Counted from the stretch's first letter, positions 15,470 to 25,223 are shown. The stretch is 64,000 bases of DNA from Haloferax larsenii JCM 13917 (GCF_000336955.1 NZ_AOLI01000024.1:1-64000); one strand, 5' to 3'. Translations and numbers: made by a program. The notes: generated by a model not told the origin, from the sequence alone.

Positions 15470-18238
15470 ATGAGCGAACTCGAAGAGGAGTACCGCCTCG
15501 ACTATTTCGAGGAGGAGGGCTTCTACCGGAAGCAGTGCCCCGTGACGGGCGTCTACTTCTGGACCCGTGACCCCGACCGAGAGACGTGTGGCGAACCGCC
15601 GGCGGACGACTACACCTTCATCGACAACCCCGGATTCGACGAGGAGTACACGCTGGAGGAGATGCGCGAGAAGTTCCTCTCGTTTTTCGAGGACCACGAC
15701 CACGAGCGCATCGACCCCTACCCGGTCGCCGCGAACCGCTGGCGCGACGACGTCCTTCTGACGCAGGCATCTATCTACGACTTCCAGCCGCTCGTCACCT
15801 CTGGTGAGACGCCGCCGCCGGCGAACCCCCTGACTATCTCACAGCCCTGTATCCGCATGCAGGACATCGACAACGTGGGCAAGACCGGCCGCCACACGAT
15901 GGCCTTCGAGATGATGGCGCACCACGCGTTCAATGCCCGCGAGGAGGCTGGCGACGAGTACGCCTACGAGGGCGAAGTCTACTGGAAAGACGAGACCGTC
16001 CGACTCTGCGACGAGTTCTTCGAGTCCCTCGGCGCGGACATCTCCGAAATCACGTACATCGAAGACCCGTGGGTCGGCGGCGGCAACGCCGGTCCCGCCT
16101 TCGAGGTGCTCTACCGCGGTGCCGAACTCGCCACGCTTGTCTTCATGTCGATGAAGCAGGACCCCGACGGCGAGTACGAACTCAAGGACGGCAACTCCTA
16201 CTCGCCGATGGACACCTACATCGTCGACACCGGCTACGGACTCGAACGGTGGACGTGGGTGTCGCAGGGGACGCCGACGGTCTACGAGGCCGTCTACCCC
16301 GACATGATTGACTTCCTCAAGGACAACGTCGGCATCGAGCACACCGACGAGGAAGAGGAACTCATCCACCGCGCGGCGAAGCTCTCCGGACACCTCGACA
16401 TCGACGAAATCGACGACCTCGCCACCGCTCGCGCCGAAGTCGCCGACGAACTCGGCGTCGACAGTACGGAACTCACTGCGCTGCTTCGACCGCTCGAAGA
16501 CATCTACGCCATCGCCGACCACTGCCGCACGCTCGCGTACATGTTCGGCGACGGCATCGTCCCCTCGAACGTCGGGACGGGCTACCTCGCCCGCATGGTG
16601 CTCCGCCGCACCAAGCGCCTCGTCGACAACCTCGGCGTCGACGCCCCCCTCGACGAACTCGTGGATATGCAGGCCGAGCGGCTGGACTACCAGAACCGCG
16701 ACACCATCCGCGACATCGTTCGCAGCGAAGAGCGCAAGTACAGAAAGACGCTCGAACGCGGGTCGCGGAAGGTCCAGCAACTCGCCGACGACTACGCCGA
16801 CAAGGACGAACCGATTCCGGTCGACAATCTCATCGAACTGTACGATTCCCACGGCATCCAGCCCGATATGGTACAGGAGATTGCCGAAGAGCGCGGCGCG
16901 ACCGTCGATATCCCCGACGACTTCTACTCCCTCGTCGCCGACCGTCACGAGCAAGTCGACGCGGGGACCGCAGCGAGCGACCGCGACGAGCGCCTCGGCG
17001 ACCTCCCAGAGACGGACAAACTCTACTACGACGACCAGGAGCGCACGGAGTTCGAGGCCGTCGTCCTCGACGTGTTCGAGCGCGAGGAGGGCTACGACGT
17101 GGTCCTCGACCAGACGATGTTCTACCCCGAAGGCGGTGGCCAACCCGCCGACCACGGGACGCTCTCGACCGACGACACGACAGTCGAAGTGTCCGACGTG
17201 CAAATCGAAGGCGACGTGGTGCTCCACCGCACCGACGACGACCCCGGCAAGGGCGAGTTCGTCCGCGGCCAACTCGACGTCGAGCGTCGCCGTCGCCTGA
17301 TGCGACACCACACGGCGACTCACGTCATCGGCCACGCGATTCGGACGGTCCTCGGCGACCACATCCGGCAGGCCGGTGCCTCGAAGGGTGTCGACCGCTC
17401 GCGCCTCGACGTGACGCACTACGAGCGCATCACCCGCGAGGAAGTCAAGCAAATCGAGCGCGTCGCCAACGAACTCGTGATGCGGAACATCCCGGTCAAA
17501 CAGGAGTGGCCGGACCGCCGCGACGCCGAGAAGAAACACGGTTTCGACCTCTACCAGGGTGGCATCCCGCCGGGAGAGAAGATTCGCCTCATCCACGTCG
17601 GCGACGACGTGCAGGCCTGCGGTGGCACTCACGTCAAGCGCACCGGCGACATCGGCGCTATCAAAGTGCTGAACACGGAACCCGTGCAGGACGGCGTCGA
17701 GCGCGTCGTCTTCGCTGCTGGTGACGCCGCCATCGAGGCGAGCCAGCGCACCGAAGATTCCCTCTACGAGGCCGCCGACGTGCTCGACGTGAACGCCGAG
17801 GACGTGCCGGAGACGGCCGAACGCTTCTTCACCGAGTGGAAAGAGCGCGGTAAGACCATCGACCGCCTGAAGACGGAACTCGCCGAAGCGCGCGCCGCCG
17901 CGGGTGCCGACGACATCGACATCGACGGCACGCCCGCAGTCATCCAGCGTCTCGACAGTGACGCCGACGAACTTCGCGCGACCGCGAACGCGCTCGTCGA
18001 AGAAGGCAAAGTCGCCGTGCTCGGCTCTGCGGTCGGTGGCAGCGCCCAGTTCGTCGTCGGCGTCCCCGACGACGTCGGCATCAACGCCGGACAGGTCGTC
18101 GGCGAACTCGCCGGGAAAGTCGGCGGCGGCGGTGGCGGCCCGGCCGACTTCGCGCAGGGCGGTGGCCCCGACGTCGACGCCCTCGACGACGTGCTCGACG
18201 AAGCGCCGGATATCCTCCGGACAGTGTTGAACGCGTAG
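15470..18238 (+). CDS. alaS: Alanyl-tRNA synthetase
   Basis: 922 residues, the archaeal length. It charges tRNA-Ala. Class II catalytic core in the N-terminal part ([20 protein letters not shown] around residues 126-145, [17 protein letters not shown] in motif 3), the archaeal-type C-x-x-V-T-G insertion near residue 23, and the editing domain with the zinc/active-site motifs [12 protein letters not shown] (about 612-623) and CGGTH (about 716-720). The Gly-rich C-Ala end has [10 protein letters not shown]. An N-terminal Cys-rich element (C24) is typical of archaeal AlaRS. The ATG was chosen over the in-frame TTG at 15464. A dyad-rich spacer follows at 18268. Confidence 0.96.
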   Translation: MSELEEEYRLDYFEEEGFYRKQCPVTGVYFWTRDPDRETCGEPPADDYTFIDNPGFDEEYTLEEMREKFLSFFEDHDHERIDPYPVAANRWRDDVLLTQASIYDFQPLVTSGETPPPANPLTISQPCIRMQDIDNVGKTGRHTMAFEMMAHHAFNAREEAGDEYAYEGEVYWKDETVRLCDEFFESLGADISEITYIEDPWVGGGNAGPAFEVLYRGAELATLVFMSMKQDPDGEYELKDGNSYSPMDTYIVDTGYGLERWTWVSQGTPTVYEAVYPDMIDFLKDNVGIEHTDEEEELIHRAAKLSGHLDIDEIDDLATARAEVADELGVDSTELTALLRPLEDIYAIADHCRTLAYMFGDGIVPSNVGTGYLARMVLRRTKRLVDNLGVDAPLDELVDMQAERLDYQNRDTIRDIVRSEERKYRKTLERGSRKVQQLADDYADKDEPIPVDNLIELYDSHGIQPDMVQEIAEERGATVDIPDDFYSLVADRHEQVDAGTAASDRDERLGDLPETDKLYYDDQERTEFEAVVLDVFEREEGYDVVLDQTMFYPEGGGQPADHGTLSTDDTTVEVSDVQIEGDVVLHRTDDDPGKGEFVRGQLDVERRRRLMRHHTATHVIGHAIRTVLGDHIRQAGASKGVDRSRLDVTHYERITREEVKQIERVANELVMRNIPVKQEWPDRRDAEKKHGFDLYQGGIPPGEKIRLIHVGDDVQACGGTHVKRTGDIGAIKVLNTEPVQDGVERVVFAAGDAAIEASQRTEDSLYEAADVLDVNAEDVPETAERFFTEWKERGKTIDRLKTELAEARAAAGADDIDIDGTPAVIQRLDSDADELRATANALVEEGKVAVLGSAVGGSAQFVVGVPDDVGINAGQVVGELAGKVGGGGGGPADFAQGGGPDVDALDDVLDEAPDILRTVLNA

Positions 18239-18267
18239 GCCACAGGCCGCTGTTCGTTTCTCACGTT

Positions 18268-18285
18268 TTGGTATGCAAATACCAA
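18268..18285. repeat. Perfect 7-base inverted repeat, operator-like
   Basis: TTGGTAT, a 4-base spacer, then ATACCAA. It lies 30 bases after the alaS stop and about 120 bases before the next gene. It could be an operator for the downstream gene, a transcript-end hairpin of alaS, or chance. A second dyad follows immediately at 18287, which makes chance less likely. Confidence 0.6.
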
Positions 18286-18286
18286 C

Positions 18287-18309
18287 AATGTGGTTTCATC
18301 CGCCACATT
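18287..18309. repeat. Second inverted repeat in the same spacer
   Basis: AATGTGG, a 9-base loop, then CCACATT, immediately followed by TTGGTAC, which echoes the TTGGTAT half-site of the preceding dyad. The pair of dyads sits in the only AT-richer part of the alaS downstream spacer. Confidence 0.55.
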
Positions 18310-18406
18310 TTGGTACGTAGCCGGGAATAATTGTTCAGATACCTCCCACGAGTACGTAGTTTCAAGTCTATGAGAACGTACACTAGTCGAAGGGGTGACA
18401 ATAGTG

Positions 18407-18964
18407 ATGGACCGATTGGGTAGCGAAGAGTTACAGACGGTGCTCGTCCTCGACGGTGGTGTGTCGGCCCCCACGGGCGGACTCGTAAACGGGTCCAACG
18501 TTCGGCTTATCGCCTTGGATTTCTCGCCGCGCGGAACGGAAACGCCCACCGAATGGGGGCGTCGCCTCGGATTCGAACCGTCGGAGCTGGCTGTCGTCAC
18601 GACGGACGCGCGGTCTGTCGATTCGTTCGACGCGGAGATGATACAGCAGGTCCGGTCGCCCGCCGACTTGACCGGCATCGGCGTCGAAGCGACGAAACTC
18701 CTCGACACGTGGGGCGAGGAGACGGCGGCGACCCCGTGTGTCGTCCTCGACTCGCTTACGGTCCTGTTTCAATACGCGCAGTTACAGCCGTTGTACCAGT
18801 TTCTTCACGCGCTGACGACGCGAATCGCCAACGTCGGTGGATACGGCATCGCTTTTCTCGACCCGATGACGCAGGACCAACAGACGGTGCGGAGTATCGC
18901 ATCGTTGTTCGACGCGACTGCCGAACGAACCGACGGGGACGACTGGCAGATTCGCCCGCGGTAG
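18407..18964 (+). CDS. Haloarchaeal protein with degenerate RecA-like fold, unknown function
   Basis: 185 residues. Strand-helix alternation and the segment TPCVVLDSLTVLFQYAQLQP (about residues 108-127) resemble the Walker B region of RecA/KaiC-like ATPases, followed by a helix and VGGYGIAFLDPMTQDQQT. No Walker A lysine motif exists in the expected N-terminal place (LDGGVSAPTGG), so ATP hydrolysis is unlikely. Similar haloarchaeal proteins without a P-loop occur as regulators, but I cannot name a function. ATG 18407 is chosen; GTG codons at 18395 and 18404 are possible alternatives. Confidence 0.65.
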   Translation: MDRLGSEELQTVLVLDGGVSAPTGGLVNGSNVRLIALDFSPRGTETPTEWGRRLGFEPSELAVVTTDARSVDSFDAEMIQQVRSPADLTGIGVEATKLLDTWGEETAATPCVVLDSLTVLFQYAQLQPLYQFLHALTTRIANVGGYGIAFLDPMTQDQQTVRSIASLFDATAERTDGDDWQIRPR

Positions 18965-19030
18965 ACGATTTCTCTCCCGAGTCGGACGTGAGACCGATAC
19001 ACTAAGTCGCTCGCAGGTAGACCGACGAGT

Positions 19031-19804
19031 ATGCCTACCGCAGTATCCGACGGTGTCAAACTCTTCTATGACTCTGATGGCGACGGTGAAACTGTCGCGT
19101 TCGTCGGCGACGCGGGCTACGGCGCGTGGCAATGGGGCTGGCAACACGCCGCCGTCGCGGGCCCGTACGAGAGTCTGGTGATGGACCTCCGTGGGTCGGG
19201 ACGTTCCGACGCTCCCGCTGGCCCGTATTCGGTCGAGACGCTGGTCGACGACGTTGTCGCGGTCCTCAGAGACGCGGGCGTCAGGAAAGCCCACCTCGTC
19301 GGTCTCGGACTCGGTGGGATGGTCGCGCTCGAAACCGCCCGCACGACGTCACGAGTGCGGAGCCTCACGCTGTGTAACACCGCGGCATCCGGGGCAGACA
19401 TCGACCCGGCCCCGCTGTACGGCGCACCGGACGACCCCGACGCCCGCCGCGCTTCGCTCGTGCCCGCGCTCTCCGAGGAGTTCCGCACCGAACAGCCCGA
19501 CGTCGTGGACCAAATCGTCGATTGGCGCGGAATGGAAGACGCCGCCCCCGACGCGTGGGCGGCACAGACTGCCGCTATCGCCGACTACGACGCTGGCCCG
19601 CTGTACGAGGTAACCGTCCCGACACTCGTCGTCCACGGGAGCGACGACCCCGTATGGTCGGTCGAAGACGGTCGGGAACTGGCCGAGGAACTCCCCAAAG
19701 GAGAGTTCGTGGAAGTTTCCGGAGCCCGTCACCTCGCCATCGTCGAGCAGTCGAGAGTCGTCAACGACACCCTCGTCAGCTTCCTCGACTCGCTCGACGA
19801 CTGA
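19031..19804 (+). CDS. Alpha/beta-hydrolase fold protein lacking the nucleophilic serine
   Basis: 257 residues with the full alpha/beta-hydrolase layout: the N-terminal strand pair DGVKLFYDSDGDGETVAFVG, the strand VMDLRGSGRSDAPAG, the nucleophile elbow region AHLVGLGLGGMVALE (about residues 87-101), the acid HGSDDPVW and the base GARHLA. In active members the elbow reads G-x-S-x-G; here it is G-L-G-L-G, the codon being GGA. Asp and His are kept. It therefore either acts as a non-hydrolytic binder or uses another chemistry. It is not a frameshifted relic: the frame is full-length. Confidence 0.85.
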   Translation: MPTAVSDGVKLFYDSDGDGETVAFVGDAGYGAWQWGWQHAAVAGPYESLVMDLRGSGRSDAPAGPYSVETLVDDVVAVLRDAGVRKAHLVGLGLGGMVALETARTTSRVRSLTLCNTAASGADIDPAPLYGAPDDPDARRASLVPALSEEFRTEQPDVVDQIVDWRGMEDAAPDAWAAQTAAIADYDAGPLYEVTVPTLVVHGSDDPVWSVEDGRELAEELPKGEFVEVSGARHLAIVEQSRVVNDTLVSFLDSLDD

Positions 19805-19937
19805 GGTGCGCTGCTTCTTTCTCCGCGCTTGGTACCGAATGCTCGTGAGGTGACGCTGTCGCCAGCGACTCGCGGACGCTGTTCCAAATCCGAGAACCAT
19901 AATTAATATGCAATAGCGATGGTCGGAACTAAACGAC

Positions 19938-19985
19938 ATGTTCGGAGTCGAAGACGACAGTGAGATGAGAGCGAGGTCCCGATGA
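19938..19985 (+). other. 15-codon upstream frame overlapping the permease start (ATGA)
   Basis: ATG 19938 opens MFGVEDDSEMRARSR and stops at TGA 19983-19985, sharing four bases with the permease ATG at 19982. It may be a leader peptide for translational coupling, or the remnant of a longer permease N-terminus disrupted by an indel. The residues do not resemble a known leader. Confidence 0.35.
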
Positions 19986-21340
19986 CGGGGGCCTCGGATT
20001 CGGACTTCGAAGACAGTCTCGGGTTGCTCGACTGCATCGTCTTGAGTCTCGGTGGGATGGCTGGGGCAGCGATTTTCATCTTCCCCGGAACCACGGGGCA
20101 ACTCGTGGGTTCCGCGTCGATTGGCGCGTGGTTCCTCGCCGGGATACTGATGCTCGCGCTCGGTCTCTGCTACGCTGAACTCACACTCGCGTTCCCACAG
20201 GCGGGGTCGGTCGCAGTGTTCCCGTTCGAGACGCTGGGCCCGCACCCGCAGGTCCGTGCGTTCGCGAGCTATCTCGAAGGCATGGGGTACACAATCGGCT
20301 GGATTCTCGCGATTACGATTTCGGCGCTCTCGATTCCCGACTATCTCGCGGTGATACTCCCGGCCGCCGCCGGAAACGCCGGCGTCGTCGCGCTCGGGGC
20401 AATCGGGTTGGCGACGCTGAGTAACCTCCTCGGCGTCGGCGTCACCAGCCGAACGAATTTGCTCTTGACTGGCGTCGTTCTCACGATTTTGCTCTTGTTC
20501 CTCGGCGTCGGCACGTCCCACGTCCACCTCGGTCACTACGAACCACTCGCTGTGAGCGGACCGATGAAGTTCTTCGCGGCCGTGCAGGTCGCACTCACGT
20601 CCTACGGGGCGTGGACGGTCATCCCCTCCGTGGTCGAAGAGATAGAAACCCCGTCTCGCACGGTGCCGCGAGCAATCGTCGTCTCGCTGGTCGTGACCAC
20701 GCTCCTCTATACGGCCCTCGTCGCGCTCGTCCACGGCGTTGTCCCGCTCTCGCGGTTCACGGCGGGCGACGTGGCAATAACTGCCCCACTCCGCGTCGCG
20801 ACCGAACTGATGGGCGTCGCGTGGCTCCGTTCACTCCTCGCGCTCAGTGCCATCAGCGCCATCTTCACGACGATGCTCGTCGGGATTCTGAGCGCGGGGC
20901 GCGTGCTCTATGCGCTGGGGGAAAACGGCACGCTCCCGTCGGTGTTCAGCACGACCAGTGCTCGGTTCCGGGTTCCGTGGGTCGGCATCCTCGCTATCGG
21001 CTGTGTCGCCGCCGCCCTCGCCAGCGTCCCCAGCTATTTCTACCAACTCTTGGTCGTCGGCGCAGTCGTCGGGACTGGCGTCCCGTACGCCATCAACATC
21101 CTGTCGTTCCTCGGGCTTCGATACTACCGGACCGACGTTTCGCCCGACTTCCGAGCACCCGGCGGGAGCGCGCTTGCGGTCGTCTCCTTTGCCGTCCTCG
21201 GCATCGCCATGCTCGGATTGAGTTCCACGGCAGTCGTCTGGTCTGCTGGCGCACTCGTCGTCGTCAGTGGATACTACGGTGTTCGATACGCGCTCAATCC
21301 CGACGGAATCACACCGAAGCGGTCCGAGGAGTTCCCGTAG
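19982..21340 (+). CDS. APC-superfamily amino acid permease
   Basis: 452 residues with about 12 hydrophobic segments, starting with the APC signature in TM1 (LDCIVLSLGGMAGAAIFIFP, residues 15-34; the broken helix G-x-G-x-A substrate site) and later the TM6-TM7 loop PSVVEEIETPSRTVPRAI, typical of amino acid/polyamine/cation symporters. The substrate is likely an amino acid. Upstream, a 15-codon frame starting at ATG 19938 ends in a TGA that overlaps the permease ATG (ATGA), suggesting a coupled leader peptide or an altered N-terminus. Confidence 0.88.
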   Translation: MTGASDSDFEDSLGLLDCIVLSLGGMAGAAIFIFPGTTGQLVGSASIGAWFLAGILMLALGLCYAELTLAFPQAGSVAVFPFETLGPHPQVRAFASYLEGMGYTIGWILAITISALSIPDYLAVILPAAAGNAGVVALGAIGLATLSNLLGVGVTSRTNLLLTGVVLTILLLFLGVGTSHVHLGHYEPLAVSGPMKFFAAVQVALTSYGAWTVIPSVVEEIETPSRTVPRAIVVSLVVTTLLYTALVALVHGVVPLSRFTAGDVAITAPLRVATELMGVAWLRSLLALSAISAIFTTMLVGILSAGRVLYALGENGTLPSVFSTTSARFRVPWVGILAIGCVAAALASVPSYFYQLLVVGAVVGTGVPYAINILSFLGLRYYRTDVSPDFRAPGGSALAVVSFAVLGIAMLGLSSTAVVWSAGALVVVSGYYGVRYALNPDGITPKRSEEFP

Positions 21341-21463
21341 CGACGCGCCTCTTCCACTCGGCCACCGTGAACCTGGGTCGCGGTGACCCCCGGCCGTCAC
21401 GAACTCCGGCAGAACCCGGCTTAGACGCAACGCATTTCCATCCCTATCGTCTGTATTCTCCCA

Positions 21464-22168
21464 ATGAATCGACCGAGACTCGCCTTCCTCGACGCGTCGC
21501 ACGGCGACGACAACACTTCGCGGAACTTCAGACGCGAACTCGACGCCGACCTCGTTGAGTTCGACGTGACCGACGACCACCTCCCCTCGCACTTCGATTT
21601 CGATGGCGTAGTCGTCACCGGTTCGTCCTCTTCTGTCTACTGGGACGACGAGTGGATTACGAACCTCGTCTCGTGGGTCGCCGACGCCGACGACCGCGAC
21701 CTCCCGATTCTCGGCGTCTGCTTCGGGCATCAGGTGCTCGCCGCTGCACTCGGTGGAACCGTCGACGATATGGACGACTTCGAGCTGGGGTACAGCGAAA
21801 TCTCTCGCACGGCGGACGACGACCTCTTTGCGGGTATCGCCGACCGCTTCACCGTCTTCACTTCCCACGGCGACGTCGTGACCGAACTCCCGCCCGGTGC
21901 GGACCTTCTCGCCGAAAACGAGTACGGCGTCCACGCCTTCCGCCGAGACCACGCACTGGGCGTGCAGTTCCACCCCGAGTACGACGTGACGACCGCCGAG
22001 GCAATTGCACGCGAAAAAGACTTCCTCCCCGACGAGCGGATTCAGGCCGTCATCGACGACATCACGCCCGAAAACTACGACGCCGCCTGCGAGGCAAAGC
22101 GCCTGTTCGACAACTTCGTCGCCTACGTCGACCGCGTCCAGTCGGAGACGGTCGAATCGGCGGCCTAA
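21464..22168 (+). CDS. Class I glutamine amidotransferase-like protein
   Basis: 234 residues of stand-alone GATase-1 fold. The nucleophile elbow is LGVCFGHQVLAAALGG (Cys in G-V-C-F-G-H), and the His-Glu pair is VQFHPEYD near residue 170. All three catalytic residues are intact. The N-terminal segment VVVTGSSSSVYWDDEWI replaces the usual GGP oxyanion region. Members of this YgiV/GuaA-like group are annotated as GMP synthase-like or gamma-glutamyl hydrolases; no synthetase partner is adjacent, so the acceptor is unknown. Confidence 0.88.
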   Translation: MNRPRLAFLDASHGDDNTSRNFRRELDADLVEFDVTDDHLPSHFDFDGVVVTGSSSSVYWDDEWITNLVSWVADADDRDLPILGVCFGHQVLAAALGGTVDDMDDFELGYSEISRTADDDLFAGIADRFTVFTSHGDVVTELPPGADLLAENEYGVHAFRRDHALGVQFHPEYDVTTAEAIAREKDFLPDERIQAVIDDITPENYDAACEAKRLFDNFVAYVDRVQSETVESAA

Positions 22169-22404
22169 GCCAGAGAAACTGGTCGCCAGAGTCGGAGGAA
22201 CCGGCCGCCTGAATCGGATGCATCGGTCGCCTACGTTATTCGAATTCGCTGATTTTTCTGCACGCTCGGTGTGGAATGCGTTCGGACCAGCGCATACCTC
22301 CGAGCTATATTTCGGACAGACAAATTCCCCCGAATAATACGCAGACGGCGTTCCTGTCGTGTGTGAGCGAATCGCTTTTCACCGACCCAATCACACGGTC
22401 TATC

Positions 22405-23568
22405 ATGCTGGATTATCTCGGAATGGAGGAGGACCTGTCGTCGGAAGAGAAACTGGTCCGCGACGAGGCACGTCGATTCGTCGAAGAGCAGGTGAAACCG
22501 GACATCGGCGAGCACTTCGAAAACGGGACGTTCCCGATGGACCTCATCCCCAAGATGGGCGAACTCGGCTTCTACGCGCCCAACCTCGACGGCTACGGGC
22601 TTCCGGGACTCGGCGACCGCGCATATGGCCTTCTGATGCAGGAACTCGAAGCGGGTGACTCCGGGCTTCGCTCGATGGCGAGCGTGCAGGGGTCGCTCGT
22701 CATCTACCCCATCCACGCCTACGGCTCCGAAGCCCAGAAAGAAGAGTGGCTTCCGGCGCTCGGCAGCGGGGAGGCAGTCGGCTGTTTCGGACTGACGGAA
22801 CCCCAGCACGGGTCGAACCCGGCGGGCATGGAGACGAAAGCCGAGCAAGACGCCGACGGCTACGTTCTCAACGGGTCGAAGACGTGGATTACGAACTCCC
22901 CCATCGCCGACGTGGCGGTCGTCTGGGCGCGTGACGTCTCCGCCGAGGACTCCCCGGTTCGCGGCTTCCTCGTCGAGACCGACCGCGACGGCGTGACGAC
23001 GAACAAAATCGACGACAAACTCTCGATGCGCGCCTCCGTGACGGGCGAAATCGGCCTCGACGACGTTCGCGTCCCCGAGGAGAACGTGCTCCCCGGCGTC
23101 GAGGGCATGAGAGGGCCGCTGTCGTGTCTCACGCAGGCCCGCTACGGCATCGCGTGGGGTGTCGTCGGCGCGGCCCGCGACTCGTTCGAAGAGGCGCTCC
23201 AGTACTCGAAGGACCGCGAGCAGTTCGGCGGTCCCATCGCGCGCTTCCAACTCCAGCAGGGCAAACTCGCCGAGATGGCGACCCAGATTACGAATGCCCA
23301 ACTGCAAGCCCACCGCCTCGCCGAACTCAAAGAGCGCGGTGAGTTAGAACACCAGCAGGTGTCGATGGCGAAACGCCACAACGTCCGGGTCGCCCGCGAC
23401 GTGACGCGAACGGCCCGCGAGATGCTCGGTGGAAACGGTATCACGACCGACTACTCGCCGATGCGCCACATGTCGAACATCGAGACGGTGTACACCTACG
23501 AGGGTACCGACGACATCCACACGCTCGTCATCGGCTCTGAGTTGACCGGCATTCCGGCGTTCGAATAA
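22405..23568 (+). CDS. Acyl-CoA dehydrogenase, glutaryl-CoA dehydrogenase-like subgroup
   Basis: 387 residues. FAD flavoprotein that oxidises an acyl-CoA and passes electrons to ETF. Seen are the N-terminal helical domain, the FAD/substrate strand CFGLTEPQHGSNPAGMET and KTWITNSPIADVAVVWA, and the catalytic-base region TYEGTDDIHTLVIG near the C-terminus, with Glu in the position used by short/medium-chain and glutaryl-CoA enzymes. The N-terminal MLDYLGMEEDLSSEEKLVRD and the QFGGPIARFQLQQGKLAEM segment most resemble glutaryl-CoA dehydrogenases. The membrane ETF-quinone type protein at 28824 is a plausible electron acceptor branch. Confidence 0.9.
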   Translation: MLDYLGMEEDLSSEEKLVRDEARRFVEEQVKPDIGEHFENGTFPMDLIPKMGELGFYAPNLDGYGLPGLGDRAYGLLMQELEAGDSGLRSMASVQGSLVIYPIHAYGSEAQKEEWLPALGSGEAVGCFGLTEPQHGSNPAGMETKAEQDADGYVLNGSKTWITNSPIADVAVVWARDVSAEDSPVRGFLVETDRDGVTTNKIDDKLSMRASVTGEIGLDDVRVPEENVLPGVEGMRGPLSCLTQARYGIAWGVVGAARDSFEEALQYSKDREQFGGPIARFQLQQGKLAEMATQITNAQLQAHRLAELKERGELEHQQVSMAKRHNVRVARDVTRTAREMLGGNGITTDYSPMRHMSNIETVYTYEGTDDIHTLVIGSELTGIPAFE

Positions 23569-23579
23569 CGCCCGTTCCG

Positions 23580-23594
23580 AGCGGCCGGGCCGCT
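23580..23594 (+). terminator. GC-rich hairpin after the acyl-CoA dehydrogenase gene
   Basis: AGCGGCC-G-GGCCGCT is a perfect dyad starting 12 bases after the stop codon and followed by TT. Haloarchaeal termination relies mainly on U-tracts, so a role in termination or mRNA-end protection is only suggested. Confidence 0.35.
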
Positions 23595-23634
23595 TTCGGT
23601 CCTGTGCGTGTACTGTGCCAACACCACACATACC

Positions 23635-23640
23635 TTTTTA
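23635..23640 (+). promoter_or_regulatory. TATA-like box before the 96-residue protein gene
   Basis: TTTTTA in an otherwise GC-rich spacer lies about 33-38 bases before ATG 23673. It could equally serve as a U-tract terminator for the upstream gene. Confidence 0.35.
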
Positions 23641-23672
23641 TCCTCCGACTCATACGGTACGATAGAGCCCCA

Positions 23673-23963
23673 ATGACCACCTCGGCCCAGGACCGTCCGA
23701 CGGCGCTCGACCTCTCGCGTGAGGAGTCGTGGGTCGTCCACGCCGCATTGCTCGCAGCCATCGAGCGGGCGCTCGAAGCCGACGAAGAGCCGACGCTTCC
23801 GGTCGACCTGCTCGCACGCATCGAAGCGGGAGATGAAGACTTCGACAGCGACGAACTCGACTACCTCGTGAAGGCCCTCCGCGCCTACCGAGACGACGCG
23901 CCCGACAGAGACCGTCACCACGTCACGCACGTGCTCGACCACATCGAGTCCGCACAGGCGTAA
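23673..23963 (+). CDS. Conserved haloarchaeal helical protein, unknown function
   Basis: 96 residues, very acidic and almost entirely predicted helix: LDLSREESWVVHAALLAAIE, then a linker LPVDLLARIEAGDEDFDSDE and YLVKALRAYRDDAP with a His-rich tail (DRHHVTHVLDHIE). No catalytic motif. The shape suggests a small helical bundle or protein-binding module. I do not recognise a function. It stands alone, with its own promoter-like box. Confidence 0.7.
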   Translation: MTTSAQDRPTALDLSREESWVVHAALLAAIERALEADEEPTLPVDLLARIEAGDEDFDSDELDYLVKALRAYRDDAPDRDRHHVTHVLDHIESAQA

Positions 23964-24113
23964 CGAACGGTCGCCCTCCACTATTCTTCGAACTACACTG
24001 GTTACTGATATGTGTGCCAATTTATACTGTTTCAGCCAGCCTTCCGCCCGTTAGCACGCGCGCCCAAATTGACATTCCAACAACTACTTCAGGTATCGTC
24101 ACGCTACCGACAA

Positions 24114-25223
24114 ATGATGCGTTCCTCCAACGCACACAGACTGACGATTGCAGCCCTCCTCATGGTGGTCCTCGCGTCCGTCGCGACACCAGTGAGTGCT
24201 GCCACGCAGTACGAATTCACAGACGATGCGTACGAAGGCGAACAGGGCGATGTAATCGAAATCACGTTGAACGCGTCGGCCGACGCGAACGACACGGTTG
24301 ACGTCCACATCGGGAGTGAAGACGCCGGGTTCCTCGTCCACGCGACTGCGACCGACGAGAACGACGACGGCAACGTCACGCTCGCGCTCAACACGAGCAC
24401 CGCGGGACAGGTCGAAGCCTCGTCGTACCTCTCTGCGGTCGGCAACGACTCCGTGTCGAACGCCACCCAGGCGACCGACAACATCACCGACCTGCTCGAC
24501 GCTGGCAGCTACTCGCTGAAAGTCGGGTCCATGAACAACTCGTCGGATACGTCGGTGCTCAGCGTCAAGTCGAACGAGTCGGCGACTGACCCAGTCGAAT
24601 CGACGCCGTCTGACGACGGTGACGACGAGTCCTCTGAACTCGACTTCGAGAAGACCGTCATCACCGCTGACGCCGCCTCGGACGGCGTCGCCGAAATCCC
24701 GGTCCAGTTCGGCTCGAACGACACTGCGACGCTCCTGATTGCGGCTGACGAAACCGGCTACGATACGACGCTCGAACTCACCGACGCCGACGGCGACGGT
24801 GACGCTGTCGTGTCTGTCGATGCTACGTCCGACGCCGACTCGCCGCAGGAGTACATCACCGCCTCCGATGGCGACGAATTCGAAGTCGTCTCGACGAACG
24901 AGTCGATGACGGCGCTTCAGAAGGGAATCGACTACGACCTCGAACTCATGCCTGTCGGAGCCGAAGACGCCGCGACGATTGGGACGCTCGTCGTCGAGGA
25001 GAACCTGAACGAGACGCCGCAGACGATTACTACGACGGAACCGACGACCGAACAGACGACGTCCGAGCAGACGGACGAACAGACGGACGAACAGACGGCG
25101 ACCACCGAATCGAACGAGTCGACGACGACCGGCGAGTCCACTGATACTGGTATCCCCGGATTCGGTGCGGCACTCGCCGTCGTGGCGCTCGTCGCAGCAG
25201 CGTTCGTCGCAACCCGTCAGTAA
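24114..25223 (+). CDS. PGF-CTERM-anchored surface glycoprotein, paralogue 1
   Basis: 369 residues. A Sec signal peptide (LTIAALLMVVLASVATPVSA, about residues 9-28) is followed by an extracellular beta domain rich in N-x-S/T sites (many NDS, NTS, NES, NDT), an acidic linker, a second beta domain, a Thr/Glu-rich stalk (TTEQTTSEQTDEQ) and the archaeosortase signal [20 protein letters not shown]. Archaeosortase A cleaves near PGF and attaches the protein to a lipid. The fold resembles the N-terminal (BGTF-like) domains of S-layer glycoproteins. It is a tandem paralogue of the gene at 25355. ATG 24117 is an equally possible start. Confidence 0.85.
   Translation: MMRSSNAHRLTIAALLMVVLASVATPVSAATQYEFTDDAYEGEQGDVIEITLNASADANDTVDVHIGSEDAGFLVHATATDENDDGNVTLALNTSTAGQVEASSYLSAVGNDSVSNATQATDNITDLLDAGSYSLKVGSMNNSSDTSVLSVKSNESATDPVESTPSDDGDDESSELDFEKTVITADAASDGVAEIPVQFGSNDTATLLIAADETGYDTTLELTDADGDGDAVVSVDATSDADSPQEYITASDGDEFEVVSTNESMTALQKGIDYDLELMPVGAEDAATIGTLVVEENLNETPQTITTTEPTTEQTTSEQTDEQTDEQTATTESNESTTTGESTDTGIPGFGAALAVVALVAAAFVATRQ
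25152..25210 (+). repeat. 59-base perfect repeat, copy 1 (encodes the PGF-CTERM anchor)
   Basis: Identical to 26327-26385 at every base, including silent positions, although the rest of the two paralogous genes has diverged. It encodes [20 protein letters not shown]. Confidence 0.95.

Noticed and set aside
15839-17632. 597-residue open frame antisense to alaS
   Set aside because: The alaS frame carries all expected motifs; the antisense frame has only low-complexity Val/Asp/Arg-rich sequence, a known effect of high GC with biased codons.
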